A stretch of DNA of 24,364 nucleotides from NCBI GenBank assembly GCA_910592205.1, contig CAJVPJ010000465.1, positions 1 to 24,364 on the forward strand. Reading direction: 5' to 3'. The notes beneath the pieces were generated by a model. It saw only the letters and a program-made list of their open reading frames with translations. It was not told the DNA's origin and made no database searches. Shown piece after piece: positions 1 to 12,921 of this stretch (its first letter is position 1; every line of letters starts with the position of its first letter). Position numbers and translations under genes: made by a program. Source of the stretch: Paraglomus occultum (Eukaryota; Glomeromycota; Glomeromycetes; Paraglomerales; Paraglomeraceae).

Positions 1-25
1 GCCGAAAGGTTCCGTTTGAAAAGAG

Positions 26-337
26 TTAAATCTCAAGGTCAGTATTCCGCCGCTCTCCCAGGAATATTGGCTCGACAGGATCGCTTTCGCAGGTGATGAA
101 CTTCATCTTATTTATATCAGAACTATTTGATGACCAGTCAATAACCATGCCTGAAGAAATTATTTAAAGAATCTTGTCATAAATAGTAATAGTCATGTGG
201 TTTAACCATGTACTGCTCAAATTATTTTGAAATAAATAATGACAGGGCCAATATATGTCAGAGATACCTACCTGAATATGACAGATGCTTAGAAGAGTCT
301 GGCACTTCCAATACATAATAGTCCATCATTGTCCACA
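26..337 (-). CDS. Candidate 3' exons of an unknown small protein
   Basis: I do not recognise this protein. Two exons can be proposed on the minus strand: 337-272 and 150-26, with stop at 26-28. The upstream exon is preceded by a pyrimidine-rich tract ending TTGCAG. Its donor is GTAGGT, and the acceptor of the second exon is TTCTTCAG. The join keeps the frame, and the second exon is open for 41 codons with balanced codon use. The join reads ...LSYSG/MVIDWSSN..., and the protein ends ERRNTDLEI. A possible first exon lies at 745-712 (starts MNVVRF, donor GTTAAG), which would give about 74 residues and place the hairpin at 556-614 in an intron. That first exon is speculative. Alternatively the ATG ATG pair inside exon 337-272 is the start, or the open frame is chance. 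Confidence 0.3.
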
Positions 338-440
338 CTGCAATAATAATAGTAACAAGAAAAAGCCGGCAGTATTTGAGAGTTTGGAGAACGTTATTTG
401 TGGAATCGGTTAATTTAATAAAACAAATAGCACAACACAA

Positions 441-812
441 ATTTTAGGGATGTTGATAGTAAAATTTTCTATGTAATCTGATTGAATTATTAATAAAAAA
501 TAATAACGGTTTTTTCAATTATTGTGATAAGTTATTTAAATCTTTCCTATTAAGGAAACCTCCATAAATGCAACATAACACTCGGTACTTTAGACGTTGC
601 ATTTATGGAGGTTTTACTGTATTTATTGTTTTTTCTATATACTGGCGACTACGAGAACGACAACACAAAGCTGTAAATTAGTTATATCATAGCTATATTC
701 TCTATCTTAACCAATAGTTCCTCCATCAAATCTCACCACGTTCATTGATTGAGTTATATCTTGGATTCACACTAATTCGCTAGGTTGTTCAAGATGCTCT
801 CTCCTCACCCAA
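441..812. other. Intergenic region downstream of FAD synthetase
   Basis: This AT-rich stretch follows the FAD synthetase stop codon and should hold its 3' UTR. Apart from the hairpin at 556-614 and a speculative mini-exon at 712-745 on the minus strand, I see no gene here. Confidence 0.5.
556..614. repeat. Perfect 19-bp inverted repeat with 21-nt loop
   Basis: The arms are 556-574 (AAACCTCCATAAATGCAAC) and 596-614, its exact reverse complement, around a 21-nt loop. In RNA either strand would fold into a 19-bp hairpin. It lies about 200 bp beyond the stop codon of the FAD synthetase gene. It could be a miniature inverted-repeat element remnant, an RNA hairpin or a 3'-end signal. No clear target-site duplication is visible. 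Confidence 0.75.
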
Positions 813-1771
813 TCAATAGCGTCCACATCGCTCCCGAGTTTCATCAGTTAACTTCCATGCGCGATCGAATCCGCATGGTTGGTTTGGATTAAGAAGATCA
901 GGGTTTGGATGTGTATTGTCTATGCTACCTAATGAAGTATACCTGTAAGATGCAAAATGACGACATACTAACTGATCAGTCGTTTTGGACCCCAGCAAGG
1001 AATGTAAGCACAAACTATTACTTTCTACTTACCCTAAATCATATAATTTACAGTATGGCACTTTGAGTCTTCTAAGAAAATCCCATACATGTGTATAGTT
1101 CCAATCGAGGATAGGATATATCCGCATAAACGGTGGCCACCCGGGATCAGTTGGAATATTATCCTTCAAACGTTCTATCATCAAAAATTCATTATTCTCA
1201 CATTTACAAAGCCCCCACCCTCTTGCAAACGGCCTTACTTCTTCGCCATTTCCATACCTCCGTGCGGATCATTCCTCCTAGTCCCAATCAAGATGGCCTT
1301 AACACTTGGCCTCTTTTCCAAGTACACACTAAGAGCTTGCTTCATGGGTCCCTCTATTGCGATCAAGTCTAATCCATACCGTTTTATTGTGCTCTCAACA
1401 AATTCTTCCACCTCTGGAAAGGGATTTGGTTGAGTTATGTAGACAGTAAGCAATGCGGACGAAGACGACGAATAAGATGTATTTCTAAGCAATACAGCAG
1501 CATAGAGGTGAAGGAGAACTGTACAATCTTTTCCTCCATTGAATGCCAAAGATAGTCCCTTTGATCTAGCGTAGAAAAAGTAGGCAGCACACAATTGCAG
1601 TAAGTAAAAAGTAGCTTTAGTCTTCAACAATGTGTAGTACAGCGACAAACTATACCCATAACGTTCAAGTCCATCTTCAATAATCTTGAGCGCACGTCTA
1701 ATAGCTCTCCCAAGTTCACTATCCTCCTGAGCAAGCTCATAAACTTCATTCAAATGATTTATAAATGCCAT
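813..1771 (-). CDS. FAD1: FAD synthetase (FMN adenylyltransferase), PAPS-reductase-like
   Basis: The product adenylates FMN with ATP to make FAD, in the cytosol and possibly mitochondria. Four exons fit: 1771-1656, 1565-1258, 1174-1033 and 942-813, giving 231 residues. The ATP-binding P-loop reads [13 protein letters not shown]. The family signature [13 protein letters not shown] is completed across an intron and followed by [17 protein letters not shown]. The last exon gives [16 protein letters not shown], the usual C-terminal motif. Introns are 90, 83 and 90 bp. The first (1566-1655) is in frame and free of stops, so a simple ORF call wrongly includes it; removing it restores a compact join before the P-loop. 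I chose the ATG at 1771 (context CCCAATGG); one at 1801 would add ten residues, MFIIIIIFNP. The gene is complete and of normal fungal length. Confidence 0.88.
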
Positions 1772-1801
1772 TGGGTTAAAGATGATTATTATTATGAACA
1801 C

Positions 1802-2860
1802 TGAACCAACTGATGATCATAACCTATGTAGGGATTCCCCTGGATTATTTTTATAGTCGATAATTTCGACACTTTTTTCTGACACTTTTATACACTAATC
1901 CAAATTAGTCCATTTGTGTTAATTACCCTTTGACGATGATTTATAATAAAACGTGTCGGAATTATTTTTCCCGGGTTCAAGTCTTTGATTTGTCATGTGG
2001 TCTGTATTAATCCAATTTCTGTTTTAGTCAACATAATAATCAACTGAACACTTTACATTTTATAGTAGGCTAAGCTCGAGTGACACATCTACTGCTAACA
2101 TATCGTTTCTGATTCTTCCTTGTGACTTTATCTTGAGTAGGAGGTCCTTCTCCCTGCATTATTGCCAATTCTACCATCCAAAGTACCAGAGCCCAACACC
2201 TTAATAATCATTTACGCTCTCGTTTCTTGGCTGCTTACCAAATAACGTAAGAATGGCCAAGATGTATTCAAGCTACCAATTACCTCATTTAAACAATGCT
2301 AAATTTGTCAAAACTGATCAGCGATTCTAATAAACGGCTAAGCAGTCAGGAAAAGATTCAGCAGCCGAGAGACGTATGTCCGTTCTATTTCCTCTTGTTT
2401 TATGTCTATTGTAGAACAACGTAGAGACGATATTGATGCACTGTGCCTGGTTTGTTGCAGTCTGCCCCATTAGTCTTGTCTGAGAGATCTTTTTATACAT
2501 AATACTTCATACATGTGAATAACAAAGAAATCTACCAAGCAATGCGACAATCACATTGGCACCTATTACAGCAAACAACATCAGCTGTTTGTATTATGTA
2601 AAAGAGTTATATTGTAGATGTCCACTCTGAGGTTCACAGATAACCCCCCACCTTTGTTATGAATTAGAAATGATCAGGCAAAGTTCGTCTTTACGGATGG
2701 ACGCCTTGCTTATAAATATCCCTTGGTAGGCCAGGTGCAATAATTTACAATTAACCATCACTCTAATAAAAATTTTGAAGTTACCTGTGATAGTGACATT
2801 ATTAGTAATATATTTCTACCGCTTTGCAGATTGGCATCTATCCCCCCAAGTGTGTATCAA
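1802..2860. other. Intergenic region, no gene seen
   Basis: About 1 kb lies between the 5' end of FAD1 and the 3' end of the Ufe1 gene. I find no convincing exon. A 27-codon open frame on the minus strand near 2115-2210 is too short to support. A GGTTCAAGTC string near 1975 resembles a tRNA B box but has no tRNA around it. Part of this region must act as the FAD1 promoter and the Ufe1 3' UTR. Confidence 0.5.
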
Positions 2861-4195
2861 TCAATCGAACCAATCCAAGAACAAGAGGACGAAGCTAGCT
2901 AATATCAAAAATATCAAAATTCCTTTTCGTGCGTCGGATGCTCGTTGACGTGCTTTTGTCAACATTTGATTGCCCTCTCGCACTCTCTCAGACGTAGCTA
3001 CAGCTTCGGCATACAAACGATCCGTCTGTTGCGTTTGTACAGCCAAATGGTTAGATAAGACGGATTGCAGCGTCGATATTTCCATTAACGCTCTTTCTGC
3101 TTGGCTGTTGAGGAGAGAAACAGCATATTAGTAAATCAAGCAACAAATTAGAATGCTATTGGTCTATACACTTACGTCACTTGATCAAGTGTAGTCTCTA
3201 ATTCTTTTAAGATTGACACGTTTTCCATATCCAACATCATCTTTTGTTCAGCCGACAAACTTTCTTCAAAGTCATCTTCCCTTCCATCAATAACGACGTT
3301 ATTGGTCTTACTTCGAACGTCCTTTTCACTGTCAACATCGATTAAAGAGGGGGAAGCCGATGGAGCAGATTTCGATGCTGGCTTGTACAGAACGCTTGCA
3401 TGACATAAGAACTGTTAGATCGTCATTCAATGATAATTGCCAAAATGACTGTGGTAGTACCTTTCACGCTTTGCTAGCTCCTTCATGATTCGTGCTTTCT
3501 GTTGATCTTTCTGTATCTTCGACACTTCGGTTAGTTTCATGTTCAAAAGCCATATTATGCTGCTTCGATGTGCTGCCAATAGATCGTGTTCTTCTGGGAG
3601 CAGGGCTGTCGGTAACAGCATAGACAGCGGATTATTCAAATGCGTGTTCTGACGCGCTGATAAGACGATATGTTAACATGAATAAAATGCAAGAAAGTTT
3701 ACAAAGCACAGGAACCAACTAGGTACCGTGTTCGGATTCTTCTAATAGTTTAATTCGGTCTAAACATTGTTGAATTATGGTTTTGGCATGTAAATCAATC
3801 TCGTCTCTTTCTTTGTCAGTGAGAGTATTAACCGAAGGTTGATCAGTCTGATTCTTCCAAGTAGATGCTGAATTCGTGGACTTCACCGAGCCTATTGAGT
3901 GACGCGATAGGTTGAGATATGCTCGGCGAACAGAAAGCAGATACGTCCTCAAGTTGCTTATGTGTGATGCCTTTGATTGAACGTTTATTATAAGTTCATG
4001 CAAAGGGCAACAAGCTCCACTGAGGTACAAGCGTGCCGGCCATCAACTTACTATTTGATAAGCTTCTCTGGTAAATTCATTCTGAACAAATTTTGGATTC
4101 TTCTTCACTGGAGGTAGTATATCTTCACGCGTTTTCTCATCCTGTGGTCCAAGTTCATTCAATATCTTACGAAACTCGGGTGTAATATCCACCAT
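2861..4195 (-). CDS. UFE1: Syntaxin-18 family Qa-SNARE (Ufe1-like)
   Basis: This is an ER t-SNARE for retrograde Golgi-to-ER fusion, working with Sec20, Use1 and Sec22 in yeast. Five exons fit: 4195-4052, 3970-3727, 3656-3461, 3394-3176 and 3104-2861. They total 1047 nt and give 348 residues. The N-terminal syntaxin-18 region contains the segment LTDKERDEIDLHAKTIIQQC, well conserved in the family. The SNARE helix lies in the last two exons (LQSVLSNHLAVQTQQTDRLY, then VREGNQML). A single C-terminal membrane anchor follows (ILIFLILASFVLLFLDWF), ending in the typical DWFD. Introns are 81, 70, 66 and 71 bp, with donors GTAAGT, GTACCT, GTACTA and GTAAGT. The start context is ACTGAGCATGG, where the ATG opens MVDITPEFR. 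The gene is divergent from polyubiquitin, with 448 bp between start codons. Confidence 0.92.
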
Positions 4196-5680
<1,485 letters not shown>

Positions 5681-6119
5681 CCTTTCTCCATAAATTAGGC
5701 CCCCGTTACGAACGCAATAACATCTGGCCGGCTTATTTTATTTTCTTAATATGACCAATGTTTGTATTGAGTTTTACTAAACAAAAATAAAGAACAAATA
5801 AAGTGAACGCGGATTAGCCGTCAGACATAAACTTTGTCTTTTATTATTATACGTGTGATTATATCTGTTCTTGCTTTTGTATTAACATGGATGGATTGTT
5901 TTAAATAAAAACGAAAACCGAATTTAGATTAGTTACCAGGCATAAATTTGGTTTGTTCAGTGAATGGAATTTCTATCTGTCTTGCTTTCTCAACTTATAA
6001 TCTTTGCCCGCAAAAGTCCCCATGTCACCCAGTCCCATATCTAAAAGGGATCTGTTACGTCATTGCTTTGTGCGCAATTGTCTTTAGCTGCCAATATTCC
6101 CTAACTAAAGCGTAAAATA
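5681..6119. other. Polyubiquitin 3' UTR and PP5 promoter
   Basis: AATAAA appears twice shortly after the polyubiquitin stop (about 5785-5800), the likely polyadenylation signals. Toward PP5 there is a second TTACGTCATT site (6055-6064), 56 bp before the PP5 ATG. I see no gene in this stretch. Confidence 0.5.
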
Positions 6120-8488
6120 ATGACGGCAGAACCAAACGGAGCCGAAGAAGAAATTACAATCGAGGCGAAGGAAAAAGCCGAAAAAGCAAAAGAAGAGGCA
6201 AATAAGCTGTTCCAGGGTATTTGGAGTTACGTTAATCTATCCCATGTTTTTTGTTTACGAAGAAAATTGTCTAAAGGACCTTGGCTTGCTATGTGTACGG
6301 ATTAGCCAAGAAATTCGAATCAGCTATTGAGAAGTATACTCTAGCAATAGAATTAAACCCGAATGTTGCGGTATACTATGCGAATAGGTCGTTTGCTTAT
6401 ATAAAGACTGAGGCTTACGGTTTTGCTGTCGCAGACGCGGACAAGGCCGTAACCATCGATCCTTCTTATGTTAAGGTGACTATCATACGGAATAGGTTTA
6501 CTTTCACCATTTGATTCTGCGGAAACAATACAGACACATGTTCTATCTATTCTTTTCCGTGCAAACAGGGCTACTATCGAAGAGCTGCCGCCAATATGGC
6601 TCTTGCCAAATTCAAAGACGCGCTTCGTGATTTCCGAATAGTGAGTAGAATAAAAATTAACCAGATCATTATTGATATGTTATAATACTCATAAGTTTAT
6701 TTGATACCTTTTATTAGGTCGTTAAAAGCGCTCCTGGTGATAAAGATGCCAAAGCAAAATTGGTTGAATGTGAAAAGATAGTTCGCAAAGCTGACTTTGA
6801 GCGTGCAATTACGGTAAATATCGTCATGTCCATTGCTCCTTAAGTTGTTGATTTTGTTAACTTGAGTGGTGTGTATACCTGATCCAGGTAGATACTTCGA
6901 AGAAAAGTATAGCTGATACGCTGGACATAAACACTATGGGTATGTCGCAAATAAAAGTTTTTCCTACCGTTTTGTTGATTAATGCTTACTCACAAAATTA
7001 TATTAGCGGTCGAACCGTCTTACGATGGACCTAAAATGGAGGATGACCAAATATCAAAGGACTTCGTTGAAGCCATGATGGAGACATTTAGCAAGCAGAC
7101 AGTGGTTCACAGGAAGTTTGCGTTTCAGGTTTGAAAAAAAAAGAGACGATTCGTGTATATGTTGTAAACGATGTATTTATCTGATTCGATTTATGCAATT
7201 ATTGTAACTTAGATCATATTGGCAGTGCGTAAGATGATGTTAGAGACCGAATCTTTAGTTGACATTACGATACCGCAAGATGCTAAGCTAACCGTATGTG
7301 GCGATATTCATGGTACGTTATATGCTGATAGTAAGAAATATAGTTCTATTGATTATTGCCTTTTTCGCAACAGTCTTATGATTCCTTTATCCCTTAATAT
7401 GTTTAGGTCAATATTATGATTTAATGAACATATTTGCCATCAACGGGCTTCCTTCAGAGAATAATATGTATCTTTTCAATGGTGATTTCGTTGACCGCGG
7501 CTCTTTCAGTGTCGAATGCATTCTAACTCTGTTTGCGTATAAGTGGTTGTATCCAAAGTCTTTCTTCCTAACTCGTGGCAATCATGAGACTGATGATATG
7601 AACAAAGTTTATGGGTTCGAGGGAGAAGTTAAGGCCAAATTCTCCCAGCAGATGTTTGAACTGTTTTCAGAAACATTTGCGACACTGCCACTGGCTCATG
7701 TGATCAATAAGAAGATTCTCGTGGTGCATGGAGGTCTGTTTAGTAAAAATGATGTGACTTTAGAGGACATCAGGAAAATCGATAGATTTAAAAAAAGACA
7801 GCCGGATTCCGAGGGAATAATGTGTGAGCTGCTGTGGTCTGGTGAGAAATTGACTAAGGTTTTGGTATTGCATTCGAATTTTTTATAGCGCTCAATACTA
7901 ACTGTCATCCATGCTGATTTTAGATCCTCAATTGATGCCCGGTCGTGGTCCTAGTAAAAGAGGCGTCGGCATACAGTTTGGACCCGATGTAACGGAGGAT
8001 TTCTTGAGACGCAATAATCTAGGTAAACTGATATGCGGGAATGCCGGATTTTTAGTTCGCAATGTATACTTGACTGTGTCTTAACTCTTCATATTTTCCA
8101 GATCTTCTCATTCGCAGTCATGAGGTGAAAGACAATGGTTATGTTGTAGAGCACAATGGAAAATGTATTACAGTGTTCTCTGCCCCTAATTACTGGTAAG
8201 TAGTCATTGGAAAGGTTGGTTTGAGCTATAGGTTATTAACAGACCATTTGTACTCGCCACAGTGATACTATTGGAAACAAAGGTGCGCTAATAAATATTA
8301 CTCCAGACTTGAAACTGGACTACAAAACATTTGAGGCTGTGGTAAGTCTTACCATTGTTGCTAGTTAAACTGATTAACAGTGAACGTAATGATTATATTC
8401 ACGTGCATTCGTCTTTAATTTGTTCTAGCCTCATCCTAACATAAAACCCATGGCGTATGCTAGTCAATTTGGTGGATTGTTTATGTAA
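6120..8488 (+). CDS. PPT1: Serine/threonine protein phosphatase 5 (TPR + PPP catalytic domain)
   Basis: PP5 dephosphorylates Hsp90 clients and cochaperones; its TPR domain docks the Hsp90 C-terminus. Twelve exons fit: 6120-6216, 6306-6475, 6569-6640, 6718-6813, 6888-6939, 7007-7128, 7213-7312, 7407-7841, 7924-8022, 8102-8195, 8263-8341 and 8429-8488. They total 1476 nt, giving 491 residues against 499 in human PP5. TPRs occupy about residues 20-125 ([14 protein letters not shown], then [18 protein letters not shown]). The metallophosphatase motifs are GDIHG (233-237), GDFVDRG (262-268) and RGNHE (293-297), followed by VVHGGLF, IRSHEVK and SAPNYC. The protein ends in the conserved [10 protein letters not shown] segment. 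The donor after exon 6 is GTTTGA, unlike the usual GTAAGT or GTATGT. The gene converges with chitin synthase, with 316 bp between stops. Confidence 0.95.
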
Positions 8489-8804
8489 TATAGTTGAGGG
8501 TTTTATCAATAACATTGAGACACGTTTGAGACAATAAGGTGCACAGTTCGTTGTCTATTTGAATTATGGTAATATGATTTATTTTATCTTTATACATTGC
8601 ACATCACACACGCACATATATATAGTTGAATAGAATTGACAATGGGAATGCGGTAGAAGTAGGTAATGAGAAGGGAATTTGATGTTTACACACCGCTCAG
8701 AGTGCAGACATTTTGATGACTACCATTAATGAAACATATTATTAAGTGCACATTAATAATCCTTTACTATGATTACTATCTTCTAAGGTATGTAGTAAGC
8801 ACCT
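8489..8804. other. Convergent intergenic region
   Basis: This AT-rich stretch lies between the stop codons of PP5 (+) and chitin synthase (-). It contains a short TA/CA-rich tract near 8605-8625 and should hold both 3' UTRs. I see no gene. Confidence 0.6.
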
Positions 8805-11690
8805 CTAGTTACCGGTAAATAGACGGAATATCAAGTATATACAGCTACCAACAAACCGGAATGCAGCCAGACCGCAGACTGACCATAGTACAAACGCCAT
8901 GTAGAGATTACTTCTCTTTTGTTGTGGCACTATTGAATCAAGATTTGCGTTCGTAGTTGTTATGCCGACTACCAAAGCAGCATTGGATAGAATCCAAGCC
9001 AATACAACACGTGTACGGAATGCTCTGTAATAATCCTCTTGTTTAGTAGCGGCGTCACGTTTTTGTTGCTCCTCAACATGAGGCTGCCTGAGTACGGCTA
9101 ATGCTTCGTCATACAAAGCATTAAGATCCTTCTGTTCAGTAGGCACTTCTATTTCAATAGTACCCTTGCCACTGGCCGTAACTGTACCAAGATCGTTTTT
9201 GGACGAGTTATCACCTTTTGTACCCCAACTGTAGTAGTAGAGAAACGTTAATTAATCGAATATTGTAGAGAAATATATATATCACGAACAAGACTCGAAA
9301 GAACAAGTACCTGACATCGTGCGTATTACAGAATGCGTAGACATTGAGAATGTTGACATAGAAAGGAACTAAGAACATGTACTGAATGAAACTAGTAAAC
9401 ATGTGCCATGGTTCAAAGAACAACGCACTGGCTACAAAGTACAAGCCATATGTGGATGCCAATGAAAGAACAATGTTGCGGAATGTTTCGTTTTGGAAGA
9501 CGGCTGATATCGTACTGAGGTTAGCACCAGTAAGTTTTCCGTTCGTCTCTTCCAATGCAGCGTTCACTCCTTTCAACGTGAGCCATCCGGCAGCAAACAG
9601 CATGTAACCCATAAGACCAGCATAGAACAACATAGCAAAGGTATAGGACCACTTGGAGCTGGATCGCGATAAATTTTGTAAAAATTAGTTCACTGCATAA
9701 TATAATAAAAAGCTTATTATATATATTACTTACCCCTGTGGTCTGTTACCCATTGACAAGATGAATGAAATGATAAGCAATGACAGATAAACATATCTTA
9801 AGATCTGGAAGACGAGATTACCAAAAGACGGATCCCATAACCCCTTGACCACCTGGGGGTCAGTTAGCGAGTTACCAAGGATATGGAAAGTTAAATAGAA
9901 ATTACCCTACGCAATTAAAAGCAAGTATGTTAATATCGTACAATATCCATCGGTTGTAAAAAGCGAGCGATTATCTTGCAATCACGATAATTACCAATGC
10001 CAGCCACGAAAATGCCAAGTTGAATGTTTGATATGCCATTTCAACATGGAGAAGCAATTTGCGCAAGATATTGTGATCACTCCTCCACAGACTTAAAGTG
10101 TGGGCAATAGCATAAACACCAGCAAAAAATGAACCGTTCAACCATCTTCTTCTCTGAGAAATCAATTCTGGTACTTGATCAGGTACGTCTGTTTCTGCAT
10201 GAGAGGACTTGACGTAATGCAATAGCCAGGCACAGTCGCGTTTAGCGACCAATTCGAAGCACAGGATACGGTCTTCAGCAAGATACATATTGGCAGTGAA
10301 GATATCGGCATCGGCTCCATGTTGCTTTTCGCCCATAAAGTACGATGCGAGAGGGCCTTTGCCATTGCGATCATTCTGCAGTGCAATATATCTGTAAGCA
10401 GAAAAGGCACCAGGCAATACTGTGATATAACCGAATACCGATTCGAGGGGCTTGTCTAAAATATTAGACATTTTGTATTCAAAGTTTTGACAAGCAACTA
10501 AAGGATTTAGAAGATTGACTCCGGCTGTGCCCTTCATAGCCACGATCTCGCCACAAGCACCGGCTATACTGGCGTTGATATCGAAAGCCTTCCATAAATG
10601 ATAGATTGATGTTCCACCCGGTTTGGTACCAACATCTAACAAGACACAAACATTTGGATTCAAGACTCTTCCAAAAGCATTAAAGAACCATCTGTGCGAA
10701 TTAATCTTCTTTGCGTTCTTTTCCTTTAAACAGAACAAGACTTGGACCGGCATAATTCCTTTGTTTGCTCCTTTGAATTTCATGTCTGGGTCGATTGACA
10801 CTTGCGTTGTATATTCGTAAATATGAGCTGTAACGTGACGGTCGTTAACAGAGTTCTTGGCTACTCCATCTTGATAGACACCGATGGCGGCAAGATAGGA
10901 GAGAGTCTTAGGATTGATTTTTGTTCTACCGTCCGATACAACACAGACAACAACCTTTTTCCAGCCATCCTTGCCCCATACGCGAGAACGATCGCGAGTG
11001 CAGAGATGGGCTATGTTTTTTACGACACCATGGAATGTGCGAGCAAAGAGAACTTCATCTTCCTGTTTAGTAATGAAGAGGAATTAATGAGTACATGAAA
11101 CTTGTAAAATGAGGAAATCTATTCCAAATATGGTTAACGGCATAATCGATTTAGCCATAAAATGCAATGCAGATGTTCATTTTTGTAAGCCTTACGTTGT
11201 ACATAGTCAATACGATAAACAATTCCGTTGGTCTTGGGGGGCTGTATAATTGCTGCCTCAAAGTATACCTATCCTTCTTGAAGTTGTCGGGGTCACTAGT
11301 ACAGCAAGTGTATCTCATATGCGTGAATTCTCTTTCGTCTTTCCTGGGAATGGCCTGAGACAATTTTGATGGAATGGGACAATCCAAAACCAAATTGCCC
11401 TGGAACAATTCAATCTGTTTAGTAGTCTTGTATCTTCTTTGTTGTCTTGCCGGAGCCTGACCGTAGTGTTGACCGTACTGGTCGCCGTACGCTTGCTGGT
11501 TCAATAGCGGTTGACGTGGAGTTTCCAACGGGGGATTGTATTGAGGTTCAACCGTTTGATTATATGAAGACTGCATTTGGGGTTGAAATTCGTGACTTGG
11601 CGGTGGTCGTTGAATGTAAGTGGGAGGGTATTGATGGACTGGTGAGTGGTTACCATAGTGTCCAGGTGGTGGTCCTTGATATTGAGCCAT
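8805..11690 (-). CDS. CHS: Chitin synthase, division I (class I-III type)
   Basis: This plasma-membrane GT2 enzyme polymerises GlcNAc from UDP-GlcNAc and extrudes chitin. Five exons fit: 11690-11196, 11062-9995, 9906-9734, 9658-9311 and 9228-8805. They total 2508 nt, giving 835 residues. The N-terminus (about 1-85) is a Pro/Gln/Tyr-rich disordered segment starting [13 protein letters not shown]. Then comes the division I N-terminal domain ([19 protein letters not shown]) and the catalytic core with [38 protein letters not shown] (EDRIL 428-432) and QRRRW (468-472). Several C-terminal transmembrane helices follow, with FCNTHDVSWGTKG on a loop between them. There is no myosin motor, as expected for this division. 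Introns are 133, 88, 75 and 82 bp. The exact class needs a tree. Confidence 0.95.
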
Positions 11691-12394
11691 AATGACTGAG
11701 AGGAAGGAGAATTAAGGAAAGCGTGTGGTAGTTAAGAAAGACCTTTATCCGGCACTTTACAGTGTAGTGTCTTTCTGAATGAGTAGGGGAGGGAGGAGTG
11801 GTGGTCAAGGGATAAGTACAATAGTACTCAGAGGAGTGTGAGGGAAGCCGTAATGAATGAAAGTGTGATGTGATCGATTAATATGATTAACACTTCCGGG
11901 AATCCGAGCGGGTAAAGGGGAAGAATTGAGCTGACAACACGGGGGTGGCATGCGGTTTAATGGGTGTGGGTATGTCGTACATTCCGTCTTGGGATGACTC
12001 GTTGTTAAATTAGTAGTTAAATGTATTACCGTTATACATGAAGAAATCCGAGAACCAACAGATCAAATGTTACACGACGTTGTTAAATGCGTGATGGCCG
12101 AAAATGGAAAACCAATTAAATGCGACACTAGCTGATAAAGTATAAGCGCTATCAGTGAGGCGAATAATTGTTATTGTTTGATGCTGTAAGACTAGAAAAA
12201 GTCAATTTGGCAAGCTGAGTTTTCGTCTTTATTTGGCAAGCTGAGACACCAAACAATATCTTCCACTTACGTCGTGGCTTTTACGAAACAAGGAGAGCCG
12301 TTAGAAAATTTGCTGACACTAGTAGATTCTTGAGGGAACAATCAAGATTACGTCTTCGAAGCTAGTATCAATTAAATTTCGTGGAACCATATTT
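11691..12394. promoter_or_regulatory. Chitin synthase upstream region
   Basis: The first 250 bases upstream of the chitin synthase ATG are purine-rich on the plus strand (pyrimidine-rich on the gene strand), with several AGGGG/AAGGGG runs near 11787 and 11917 that resemble stress-response elements. A 15-bp direct repeat, ATTTGGCAAGCTGAG, occurs at 12205-12219 and 12231-12245. No gene is visible here. Confidence 0.4.
12205..12245. repeat. 15-bp direct repeat, period 26
   Basis: ATTTGGCAAGCTGAG occurs twice (12205-12219 and 12231-12245) with an 11-nt spacer. It is an exact short duplication in non-coding DNA; no function is evident. Confidence 0.75.
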
Positions 12395-12921
12395 CTAATT
12401 CATTGGTTTATTCATAAAGATAATACTAATACTATATAATAAGTTGTTACATGAACGGATTAAAGAATTGTGCGGATTGTCATGCTGATCGGGGTTGTGG
12501 TCGCAGCTGTTTGCACCCACATACATTAACATATCGTTCAGCCAGAAAACTCGTTTATTGGGTTCTGAAACAGTATTCAATTGAATAAGTATAATAAACG
12601 CTTTTCTTGTCTCTGTTGCCCTATTGCATTCAATAATAACAATGTAACTTTTTTTTTCGCTTAACGCCGCTTGTCGATATCCATAGTTGTATAATAATAA
12701 GCATAATGGTCAGGTGATCCAAGCGCTAATATGCACTGTATATTAATCAATTGAGGAGTATACGTAATGATTAGTTTTGTACATTTCTTGGCACTTTGTC
12801 CATGATGCACGAGTCGCATGTTACACAAACCTAAGAGAATTGTACCCGCAACATTTATACATGTAAACCATATGCATAAGGTTCGTATGGCCATAGAATA
12901 CTCGGTAAACAACACTATCAT
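12395..12921 (-). CDS. Candidate two-exon hypothetical membrane protein
   Basis: I do not recognise a family. Exon A (12921-12666) starts MIVLFTEYSMAIRT and has one hydrophobic stretch (LCIWFTCINVAGTILLGLC) that could span a membrane. Exon B (12564-12395) follows a textbook acceptor, CTGTTTCAG, and encodes a polar tail with GANSCDHNPDQHDN. Joining them with a GTTAAG donor after the DKR codons keeps the frame and gives 141 residues. The donor is unusual and both exons could be chance open frames. The GC-richer codons of exon B are the best argument for coding. Confidence 0.25.

Noticed and set aside
1-99. Plus-strand open frame from the window edge ending in DRFRR and a stop, as the 3' end of another gene
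   Set aside because: Only 32 codons with no recognisable family. The minus strand of the same bases has a longer open exon with a good acceptor, so both are unlikely to be coding.
1965-1985. GGTTCAAGTC as a tRNA B box
   Set aside because: No matching A box, acceptor stem or anticodon arm can be built around it.
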